From Candidatus Eiseniibacteriota bacterium (GTDB taxonomy: Bacteria > Eisenbacteria > RBG-16-71-46 > JAGVPR01): a stretch of 12,079 nt of DNA. Every line of letters begins with the position of its first letter. The stretch's first letter is position 1. The position numbers were made by a program, and so were the translations under genes. The notes below the pieces were generated by a model. That model saw only the letters and a program-made list of their open reading frames with translations, was not told the origin of the DNA and did no database searches. The stretch lies in NCBI GenBank assembly GCA_020052115.1, contig JAGVPR010000278.1, positions 1 through 12,079 of the forward strand, read 5' to 3'. This document shows, piece by piece, positions 1 through 5,410 of this stretch.

Positions 1-275
1 AACTCCGACACCGGATCGGTGGCGAGGACGTGTCGGTGGGGGCGCACATGGTCACGCCGATGTCGCTGGTTTTCCATGAACTCGCGACCAACGCCGCCAA
101 ATATGGCGCGCTGTCCCATGTCGAGGGCAGCATCGAGATCGAGGTCGCCCCCGAGGTGGTCGAGGCCGCGCGGCCGTTCGTCGAGGAGCTTCGTGCTTCG
201 CTGCCGCTCGAAACCGTCGCGATCTCGAAGTTCGAGGCGGGGCTTCGCGCCGGAGGGCGGCGGCCCCCTTCCTAG
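1..275 (+). CDS. Truncated HWE/HisKA_2-type sensor histidine kinase fragment (5' end outside the window, abnormal 3' end)
   Basis: The frame is open from base 3 and ends with TAG at 273-275, so the N-terminus lies outside the window. Residues encoded at about 78-116 read LVFHELATNAAKYGALS, the N-box of the HATPase domain of HWE/HisKA_2 sensor kinases, which binds Mg-ATP and phosphorylates a response-regulator partner in the cytoplasm. In that family the N-box is followed by a strand ending in Trp, then acidic and Gly-rich G1/G2 boxes. None is present here. After GSIEIEV the frame continues as about 42 residues (APEVVEAARPFVEELRAS and onward) that I do not recognise and that lack any ATPase motif. 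The product would not be a functional kinase. It may be a decayed gene, a recombination junction or an assembly chimera. It converges on the PhzF-family gene with only 15 bases between the stop codons. The N-box call is firm; the meaning of the tail is unknown. Confidence 0.6.
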   Translation, partial: LRHRIGGEDVSVGAHMVTPMSLVFHELATNAAKYGALSHVEGSIEIEVAPEVVEAARPFVEELRASLPLETVAISKFEAGLRAGGRRPPS

Positions 276-290
276 TGCCGGCGAAGACGG

Positions 291-1082
291 CTACACGATC
301 AGCTCGCCTCTCGCGACGGTGACCGCTTGCCCGGCGAGGATGACGCGGTCCCCCGCGACCTTCATCTTGACGACGCCCCCTCGCTCCGACGCTTGATAGC
401 CGGTCAGGCAGTTCTTCCCAAGACGCTCCGCCCAGAACGGAGCGAGACAGCAGTGCGCGGATCCGGTCACCGGATCCTCGTCAATGCCGGCGCCCGGCGC
501 GAAGAACCGCGAGACGAAATCGAAACTCGGATCCGCGGACGGCGCCGTCACCATGACGCCGCGCACGCCGAAAGCGCGAAGCGCGCGGAAGTCGGGGCGG
601 AGCCCGCGCACGACATCCTCCGAACGGACCAGCACCAGATAATCGTCCACATCCCGTCCCGTGTACGACGCCTCCACGCCAAGTGCTTCCAGCAACCCGG
701 CCGGCGTCTCGATGCGCGTCTGGCGTCGAGCGGGGAAGTCCATCTCGATCCAGCCGTCGCGGAGAACAGCGGTGAGAAGCCCGCTCTTCGTGTGGAACCG
801 CGCCGTTTCACCCGTAGCGAGGATTCCCTCCGCGAAGAGGACGTGGGCCGAGGCGAGCGTGGCGTGCCCGCAGAGGTTCACTTCGACGCGCGGCGTGAAC
901 CAGCGAAGATCGAAGCCATCGGCGCGCCGGACGAGAAACGCCGTTTCCGAGAAGTTCATCTCGCGCGCGACCAGTTGCATCCAGCTTTCCTCGCGGGGCT
1001 CGGGAAGGAGGAAGACGGCCGCGGGGTTCCCCGCGAAAGGCGCCGCCGCGAAGGCGTCCGCATGATGGAATCGTTGGATCAT
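291..1082 (-). CDS. PhzF family isomerase/epimerase-like protein
   Basis: The 263-residue cytosolic protein has the hallmarks of the PhzF family, whose two-lobed fold is shared with diaminopimelate epimerase and proline racemase. Seen: an N-terminal DAFAAAPFAGNPAAV segment (9-23), NFSETAF with the family's catalytic glutamate at Glu46, CGHAT at 71-75, and DEDPVTGSAHC at 201-211, where the Gly-Ser pair helps bind the substrate carboxylate. Length is normal (family about 260-300). PhzF of phenazine producers isomerises a dihydro-hydroxyanthranilate intermediate, but most bacterial members sit outside phenazine clusters and have unknown substrates; nothing nearby suggests phenazine synthesis. 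The ATG at 1080-1082 follows a purine-rich AGAGGGGAACG, a good ribosome-binding site. It is the last gene of a probable MocR regulator-aminotransferase-PhzF operon, 85 bases after the aminotransferase stop, suggesting a role in metabolism of an amino or cyclic acid. Family assignment is sure, the reaction is not. Confidence 0.93.
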   Translation of the reverse strand: MIQRFHHADAFAAAPFAGNPAAVFLLPEPREESWMQLVAREMNFSETAFLVRRADGFDLRWFTPRVEVNLCGHATLASAHVLFAEGILATGETARFHTKSGLLTAVLRDGWIEMDFPARRQTRIETPAGLLEALGVEASYTGRDVDDYLVLVRSEDVVRGLRPDFRALRAFGVRGVMVTAPSADPSFDFVSRFFAPGAGIDEDPVTGSAHCCLAPFWAERLGKNCLTGYQASERGGVVKMKVAGDRVILAGQAVTVARGELIV

Positions 1083-1167
1083 CGTTCCCCTCTCTCTCCA
1101 CTCCCCTTCGAAGCCCGCGGCGCGAAGAGCCTCTCGATCCCGGTGTACGCTTCGAGCGCGAGCACCT

Positions 1168-2427
1168 TCACGATCTCGATCCCTCCCGCGCCGAGACGGC
1201 GGCGAGCGTGTTCTCCGCGCTCCTTGCGGGCGTCGCGGACTCGCTCGTCAAGAGCCGGAGCGCCGCCGCCATCCGGCGGATCCCCTCCTCTATCCGCGCC
1301 GGCGGCATGTTCGAGAAGTTGAGCCGGAGCGTGTTCACGTGCCCGCCGTTCGGGAAGAACCCCTCGCCGGGCACGAACGCCACGCCCGCGTCCATGCACC
1401 GCGCAAGAAGCGCCCGAGCGTTCACCTCCGGCGGGAGATTGACCCAGAGGAAGAGACCGCCGGCCGGGCGCGTGAATCGGACGCCCGCCGGCATCTCCCG
1501 CTCGAGCGCGCTCATCATCGCGTCGCGCCGCTCACGGTAGACGTCCGCGATGCGCGCGATCCGCTCCTCGAAACCGCCGCCGTTGATCGAAGCGGAGACC
1601 TGCATCTGGTTCAGCGTCGGGGTGTGGAGATCCGCTCCCTGCTTGAGCAGAACCAGCTTCGCGAGGACCGGCGCATCCGCCGCGACCCAGCCGATGCGGA
1701 GCCCGGGGCAGAAGATCTTCGAGAACGTCCCGAGCGTGATGACGAGCCCCTCGGGATCCATCGTCCTGAGCGACGGCAGGTCCGCGCCTTCGAACCGCAC
1801 CTCGCCGTACGGATTGTCCTCGATTACGTGGACGCCGCGCCGGGTCGCCGCCTCCATGAGAAGGCGGCGCCGCTCGAGCGACCAGGTTCTTCCGGATGGG
1901 TTCTGGAAGTTCGGCACCACATAGATGAACTTCACCTGCCGGCGCGCATCGAGCAGCCGCTCCAGCTCCGATGCGTTCATGCCGTCGTCGTCCGTCGGCA
2001 CCTCGACCCAGCGCGGCTGGAAGACGTTCCACGCCGAGATCGCGCCGACGTACGTCGGGCTCTCGCACAGGATCTCGTCGCCCTCGTCGAGGAAGAGCTT
2101 CCCGATGAGATCGAGCCCCTGCTGGGAACCTGTCGTCACGAGAATCTGATCGCTCGCATAGCTCGTCTTCCACCGAGCGTTCATCCGCGCCGCGATCTGC
2201 GCCCGCAACGGCTCGTGTCCCTCGCTCGGCGAGTACTGCAGGGCCGCGGCCCCGTGCTCGTCCAGGATCTTCGACGTGAGATCCGCCAGCTCCGACACCG
2301 GAAAGAGCTCCGGCGCCGGCAGCCCGCCCGCGAGCGAGATCACATCGCGGTTCACCGTGAGCTTGAGGAGCTCGCGGATGTCCGATGCCCGCACCCTGCC
2401 CATGCGCTTTGCGAATGCCGTCCTCAT
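1168..2427 (-). CDS. PLP-dependent aminotransferase, class I fold, LysN/2-aminoadipate transaminase-like
   Basis: A 419-residue pyridoxal-phosphate aminotransferase moving an amino group between an amino acid and a 2-oxo acid. Seen: ISLAGGLP near residues 30-37, Tyr65 in LQYSPSEG, cofactor-phosphate loop TTGSQQ (98-103), NFQNPSG (173-179) with the Asn contacting the cofactor, IEDNPYGE with Asp204 and Tyr207, the Schiff-base lysine Lys237 in GTFSKIFCPGLRIGW, and Arg368 in NTLRLNFS binding the substrate carboxylate. All key residues are present. This is the subgroup of Thermus LysN and 2-aminoadipate, kynurenine and aromatic transaminases; the real substrate cannot be read from sequence. I chose the ATG at 2425-2427 because GGAGGGAG lies just upstream; a GTG five codons earlier would overlap that site. 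The last 20 or so residues form an Ala/Ser-rich tail beyond the usual family end. It lies 67 bases after the MocR gene and is its apparent paralogue. Confidence 0.93.
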   Translation of the reverse strand: MRTAFAKRMGRVRASDIRELLKLTVNRDVISLAGGLPAPELFPVSELADLTSKILDEHGAAALQYSPSEGHEPLRAQIAARMNARWKTSYASDQILVTTGSQQGLDLIGKLFLDEGDEILCESPTYVGAISAWNVFQPRWVEVPTDDDGMNASELERLLDARRQVKFIYVVPNFQNPSGRTWSLERRRLLMEAATRRGVHVIEDNPYGEVRFEGADLPSLRTMDPEGLVITLGTFSKIFCPGLRIGWVAADAPVLAKLVLLKQGADLHTPTLNQMQVSASINGGGFEERIARIADVYRERRDAMMSALEREMPAGVRFTRPAGGLFLWVNLPPEVNARALLARCMDAGVAFVPGEGFFPNGGHVNTLRLNFSNMPPARIEEGIRRMAAALRLLTSESATPARSAENTLAAVSAREGSRS

Positions 2428-2432
2428 GATGT

Positions 2433-2440
2433 CTCCCTCC
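2433..2440 (-). promoter_or_regulatory. Ribosome-binding site that decides the aminotransferase start
   Basis: Read on the minus strand the bases are GGAGGGAG followed by ACATC and then ATG at 2427-2425. The spacing is ideal for translation from that ATG. The alternative GTG start at 2442-2440 overlaps this element and has no comparable site of its own, so the shorter product is preferred. Confidence 0.7.
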
Positions 2441-2494
2441 ACTCCCTCGGCGCGGCCGAGCCGGGCCGCGCGAAACGCGCGATGGCGCCGCCGT

Positions 2495-4003
2495 TCAGAT
2501 CATCGGGCGGGTCGCGTCCACGGGCGGGCTCACGGCGTGCGCGCGAGCGCTCGCGCGACGCACCACACGCGCGAGCCGTGTGATCCCTTCTTCGATCTCC
2601 TCCGGCTTCGCGCACGAGAAGCTCAGACGGATGCGGTTCTCCGCGGCTTCCACGGCCGTGCACGTCGAGCCCGGGAGGATCGACACCTTCTTCTCCGCGG
2701 CCTCGGCCGCCAGGGCCGCGATGGGCAACGAAGTCTCGACGCGGCACCAGTAGTAGAAGCCGCCACCCGGCCTGCTCCATTCGGCCCATCCGCGAGCGTG
2801 CCTCTTGAGAGCCTTCTCCATCGCGTCCCGGCGCGGCGCATAGCGCTTTCGTGCAGTTTCGACGTGCCGCGCGTACTCGCCGGAAACGAGCAGCCGCTCG
2901 ATGATCATCTGGCTCAACGTGGGCGCCTGGAGATCCATGAGCTGCTTGACCTGCACGAGCCGGCGGGTCAGCGAGCGCGGCCCCGCGATCCAACCCACGC
3001 GAAGCCCCGGGCAGAGCGCCTTCGAGAAGGAGCCGGCGTAGAGAACGTATCCGTGACGGTCGAGCGCGCGAAGGGGCGGAGGCGGCGCTTCGTCGTACCA
3101 GAGTTCGCCGTAGACGTCGTCTTCGACGATCGGGACCCGGAAGCGATAGGCGAGATCGAGGAGCCGCATGCGGCGCTCCAAGCTCATCACCGATCCCGAG
3201 GGATTCTGAAACGTCGGCAGCGTGTAGATGAACTTCGGGCTGCAGCGCCCGAGCAGGCTCGCGAGAAGATCGGTCCGCATGCCCTCCCCGTCCACAGGGA
3301 CCGACATCAGCCGCGCGCCGGCGGCACGGAAGCACTGGAGCGCGCCCATGTAGGTCGGCTCCTCGACGACGACCGTGTCGCCGGGCTCGATCAGCGTGCG
3401 CGCGACAATGTCGAGCGCCTGCTGCGATCCAGAGGTCACCACGATCTCCTCGGGGCCGAGAGAGGCGCCTCGATTCGCCATGAGCCCCGCGAGCGCTTCG
3501 CGAAAGCTGCTCACTCCCTCCGCCGGCGCGTAGAAGAGCGCCGACGCGCCGCGCTGCTCGAATACCTCGCCGGCCGCGTGCTGCAGAAGTCGCAGCGGGA
3601 TCGCCTCGAGCGCCGGGAAACCGACGGAGAGGACGATCACTCCCTGCTCCTCGGACAAGGCGAGCAACTTCCTGACTTCGTCATCCGAAGGGCGGATCGA
3701 GAGCCGGGCGAAGTCCGACCAGCGGATGGCTTGCACGTCGCGCTGCCGCGCCGGCGTCTCGCGCGCGACTGCCGCGACGCGCGTTCCGTCGCCGACGCGA
3801 CCGTGCACCAGACCATCCGCCTTCAGCTCGGCGTAGGCGTTCATCACCGTCGTCCGGTTGACGCCGAGAGTCTTCGCCAAGGCGCGCTCCGGCGGCAGGC
3901 GATACCCCTCCGGAAGGCCCCCTTGGAGGATCTGCGTGCGAAGGAATTGGCTGATCTGGCGGTAGATCGGCACGCTGCTCCCTCGGTCAATCTTGACGTG
4001 CAT
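2495..4003 (-). CDS. MocR family transcriptional regulator (GntR winged helix fused to a class I aminotransferase domain)
   Basis: A 502-residue fusion. Residues about 11-76 are a GntR winged helix (VPIYRQISQFLRTQIL, then LPPERALAKTLGVNRTTV as the recognition helix-turn-helix). After a linker, residues about 120-485 form an aminotransferase fold with the PLP apparatus intact: TSGSQQALD (190-198), FQNPSG (265-270), VEDDVYGE with Asp295 and Tyr298, Lys328 in GSFSKALCPGLRVGW, and Arg459 in RIRLSF. In MocR regulators such as GabR, PdxR and TauR this domain senses PLP together with an amino compound and switches DNA binding; the intact residues suggest ligand sensing here. The ATG at 4001-4003 is chosen because AAGGAGAGG stands about 7-9 bases upstream; a TTG 21 codons earlier has no such site. 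MocR genes usually diverge from their targets, but this one is first in a co-directional operon with an aminotransferase and a PhzF protein, so autoregulation is likely. The ligand is unknown. Confidence 0.93.
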   Translation of the reverse strand: MHVKIDRGSSVPIYRQISQFLRTQILQGGLPEGYRLPPERALAKTLGVNRTTVMNAYAELKADGLVHGRVGDGTRVAAVARETPARQRDVQAIRWSDFARLSIRPSDDEVRKLLALSEEQGVIVLSVGFPALEAIPLRLLQHAAGEVFEQRGASALFYAPAEGVSSFREALAGLMANRGASLGPEEIVVTSGSQQALDIVARTLIEPGDTVVVEEPTYMGALQCFRAAGARLMSVPVDGEGMRTDLLASLLGRCSPKFIYTLPTFQNPSGSVMSLERRMRLLDLAYRFRVPIVEDDVYGELWYDEAPPPPLRALDRHGYVLYAGSFSKALCPGLRVGWIAGPRSLTRRLVQVKQLMDLQAPTLSQMIIERLLVSGEYARHVETARKRYAPRRDAMEKALKRHARGWAEWSRPGGGFYYWCRVETSLPIAALAAEAAEKKVSILPGSTCTAVEAAENRIRLSFSCAKPEEIEEGITRLARVVRRASARAHAVSPPVDATRPMI

Positions 4004-4009
4004 TCTCGG

Positions 4010-4018
4010 CCTCTCCTT
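4010..4018 (-). promoter_or_regulatory. Ribosome-binding site that decides the MocR start
   Basis: On the minus strand the bases read AAGGAGAGG, followed by a short spacer and ATG at 4003-4001. This supports translation from that ATG over the upstream in-frame TTG at 4066-4064, which would place the Shine-Dalgarno-like element inside the coding region. Confidence 0.65.
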
Positions 4019-4056
4019 CGGAGCCGGCGCGGGAAGGCGGCTCGTCTTTGGACCCG

Positions 4057-4126
4057 ACCAATACAAGGATCGGCCTTAGCATACGCCAACACAAGAGCCA
4101 ATAGAGGGGGATGTTGATCAGCCAAT
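4057..4126 (-). repeat. GCCAAY-type direct repeats upstream of the MocR gene (candidate operator)
   Basis: Plus-strand copies are GCCAAC at 4085-4090, GCCAAT at 4097-4102 and GCCAAT at 4121-4126, with a variant ACCAAT at 4057-4062. The first three begin 12 and 24 bases apart, so they would lie on about the same face of the helix. A looser GGCAAT follows at 4135-4140. MocR regulators studied elsewhere (GabR, PdxR, TauR) bind direct repeats near their promoters, and one copy here overlaps the candidate -35 box. This is inference from position and spacing; the motif is short and could recur by chance. Confidence 0.4.
4061..4089 (-). promoter_or_regulatory. Candidate promoter of the MocR-aminotransferase-PhzF operon
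   Basis: On the minus strand TTGGCG (4089-4084) matches a sigma-70 -35 box at 4 of 6 positions and is followed after 17 bases by TTGTAT (4066-4061), a weak -10 box (3 of 6). Transcription would start near 4050, leaving a leader of about 45-50 bases before the MocR ATG. The stretch is visibly more AT-rich than its surroundings. The boxes are weak, so the assignment is tentative; its position among direct repeats makes it more plausible. Confidence 0.3.
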
Positions 4127-4210
4127 CTAAGGGAGGCAATCAGAGGAAGAACGCGGCGCGGGCCGAGGAGCCGCCTGCGCCGAAGCGAGGCACGAGGGCG
4201 TGAGCGGCCC

Positions 4211-5110
4211 TCACGGAATCATCGGCGCTTCACCGGCGGCGAGCGCGATCTTCACCGTCACGTCGAGACCCTGGAGGTTCATCGCCTGGGCGCGGGGGCC
4301 CATGCCGCCGCCATCGCCGCCCGGGAACGCTCTGCCCGGCTGCGGTTCCCGCCCGAACCCGGTGCCGTCGTGCCGGCCATCTTCGAAACCCGGCCCGCCC
4401 CACTGCGGCTTTGGAATGCTCAAGTCCAGATTGATCAACTCCGCCCCACCGGAGGGAACTCCGATCGCGAGGGGGCGCTCGTCGGCGCGGGTCAGCGGGA
4501 CTTTCATCTCGAGGATGAAGTGCCCGCCCTTCTCGTAGCCTGCCCGCATCTCGAGCCCGCGCTCCGCGGCTTCGCTCGGCAGCAAATCCACGCTGTCTTC
4601 TCCCGCGGCGGTGAAGATCCTGACCTCGTCGCGAAGCTCCGCGAGCGCGGCTTGGAGGCGCTCGTCCGTGTTGCGCGTGAAGTCCTCCATCGGTCGGGCG
4701 CGCCCGCCGCTCTCGCCGGGCCGCAGACCCTCGGGCGGTGGCTCAAGACCGGCGATGCCGTCGCGCACCGGGCCCGGGGACCCGATCCAGAGCGTGCTCC
4801 GCTTCGCCCTCTCCGGCTTGAAGCGAAACCGCAGCCCGCAGCGCAGCGCCTCCATCGCGAGCGCTCGGTTGTTGGTCGCAACGAGCAAGTAGAGCGACCC
4901 GTCATCGTTCGCCACGCCGAGGTAGAACTTCTGGCTCTCGAAGTCGTAGCCGTTGATGCCCTCCCAGTCCGAGCGGGCGCCGTCTATCGCGATCGGCGTC
5001 TCGAGTCGCACGGCCGAGACCTCTGTCTCGCGGCAGCCCGTGAAGACGATTCCAAAGAGGATCGCCGGTGCGATGAAGGCCAGGGCAGGCGTGATCCAGC
5101 GCGGATTCAT
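4211..5110 (-). CDS. Putative lipoprotein with a DOMON/CBM9-like beta-sandwich domain
   Basis: A 299-residue exported protein. Residues 1-25 are a signal peptide with hydrophobic core ALAFIAPAILFGIVF, followed by a lipobox-like FTGC with Cys26 as likely lipidation site (Phe at -3 is atypical). The mature part opens with TPIAIDGARSDWEG (about 38-51), a pattern found at the start of CBM9/DOMON-like domains, then strands such as KFYLGVANDDGSLYLLVATNN and, near 200-230, HFILEMKVPLTRADERPLAIG. Between late strands is a Gly/Pro/Arg-rich loop (about 235-275), after which LDVTVKIALA could close the fold. Such domains bind sugars or haem or act as adaptors, but no ligand residues can be assigned. ATG at 5108-5110 follows AAAGGGGA. 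It is divergent from the protease gene and about 200 bases upstream of, and co-directional with, the MocR operon. No specific function is claimed. Confidence 0.75.
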   Translation of the reverse strand: MNPRWITPALAFIAPAILFGIVFTGCRETEVSAVRLETPIAIDGARSDWEGINGYDFESQKFYLGVANDDGSLYLLVATNNRALAMEALRCGLRFRFKPERAKRSTLWIGSPGPVRDGIAGLEPPPEGLRPGESGGRARPMEDFTRNTDERLQAALAELRDEVRIFTAAGEDSVDLLPSEAAERGLEMRAGYEKGGHFILEMKVPLTRADERPLAIGVPSGGAELINLDLSIPKPQWGGPGFEDGRHDGTGFGREPQPGRAFPGGDGGGMGPRAQAMNLQGLDVTVKIALAAGEAPMIP

Positions 5111-5139
5111 GAGTGTCCCCTTTCACCGACCGTCGTGCT

Positions 5140-5153
5140 CCGGGGAGCCCCGG
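5140..5153 (-). promoter_or_regulatory. Inverted repeat in the lipoprotein leader
   Basis: CCGGGG and CCCCGG form perfect 6-base arms separated by AG, ending 29 bases upstream of the lipoprotein ATG. It could form a tight RNA hairpin (with the loop opened slightly) near the ribosome-binding site, or be a protein-binding palindrome. In DNA this GC-rich such a repeat may also arise by chance. Confidence 0.25.
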
Positions 5154-5330
5154 GCGTTCGCGCGGCCTCCGGAGCCTCCAAACCTCCCGCCGTCCGATGA
5201 TCCATGTCCGCACGAGGGTACCAAACTCCATCCCCCCGCGGGTGCAACGGAATCGGCAGCAGCGACCCGGCGCCGCCGCGCCCGATCCGATCGAAGTACC
5301 CCGGCGCGAATCGAGGCCCGCACCGCGCGC

Positions 5331-5359
5331 TTGCAGGCCCCTTCGGGCGGACGTAGAGT
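5331..5359 (+). promoter_or_regulatory. Weak candidate promoter of the tricorn-like protease gene
   Basis: TTGCAG at 5331-5336 and TAGAGT at 5354-5359 are separated by 17 bases, giving a poor -35 and a 4-of-6 -10 match. Transcription would start near 5366, about 45 bases before the ATG at 5411, where AGGGAG at 5398-5403 serves as ribosome-binding site. Position is sensible, but the boxes are weak and this is a guess. Confidence 0.2.
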
Positions 5360-5410
5360 TCACTCGCTCTGCTCGCGACTGCGCCGGCCGTCAAAACAGG
5401 GAGAGCCACG

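Larger units (their letters stand above)
4004..4210. other. Intergenic region between the lipoprotein gene and the MocR operon
   Basis: This 207-base stretch holds no gene. Its lipoprotein-proximal half (about 4141-4205) is GC-rich with imperfect short inverted repeats such as GGCGC/GCGCC but no convincing terminator with a T-run. The MocR-proximal half is AT-richer and carries the direct repeats and candidate promoter listed separately. Read-through from the lipoprotein gene into the MocR operon cannot be excluded. Confidence 0.5.
5111..5410. other. Divergent intergenic region between the lipoprotein and protease genes
   Basis: Three hundred bases without a credible gene, holding the start signals of two divergent genes. 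Short inverted repeats lie on the lipoprotein side: the hairpin at 5140-5153 listed separately and an 8-base palindrome CTCCGGAG at 5167-5174. On the protease side is a weak promoter candidate. I see no convincing promoter for the lipoprotein gene, and no riboswitch or RNA-gene pattern. Confidence 0.5.

Noticed and set aside
291..1082. Evidence for a phenazine biosynthesis cluster
   Set aside because: A PhzF-family gene alone is not evidence; no other phenazine synthesis gene is present and the family is widespread with other, mostly unknown, roles.
1339..2583. A 414-codon plus-strand frame across the aminotransferase
   Set aside because: It is an Arg/Asp/His-rich antisense by-product; the minus-strand frame carries every PLP-binding motif.
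2424..3335. A second minus-strand frame of 303 codons inside the MocR gene
   Set aside because: It is out of phase with the MocR frame, contains no domain signature and lies within the conserved aminotransferase region.
2276..4117. A 613-codon plus-strand frame across the MocR regulator
   Set aside because: The product is a low-complexity Arg/Ala/Glu-rich string with no recognisable domain, lying opposite a gene with intact GntR and aminotransferase motifs.
4141..4205. A possible terminator after the lipoprotein gene
   Set aside because: Only short, interrupted GC-rich inverted repeats are visible, without a clean stem or a T-run, so I do not list it as a terminator.
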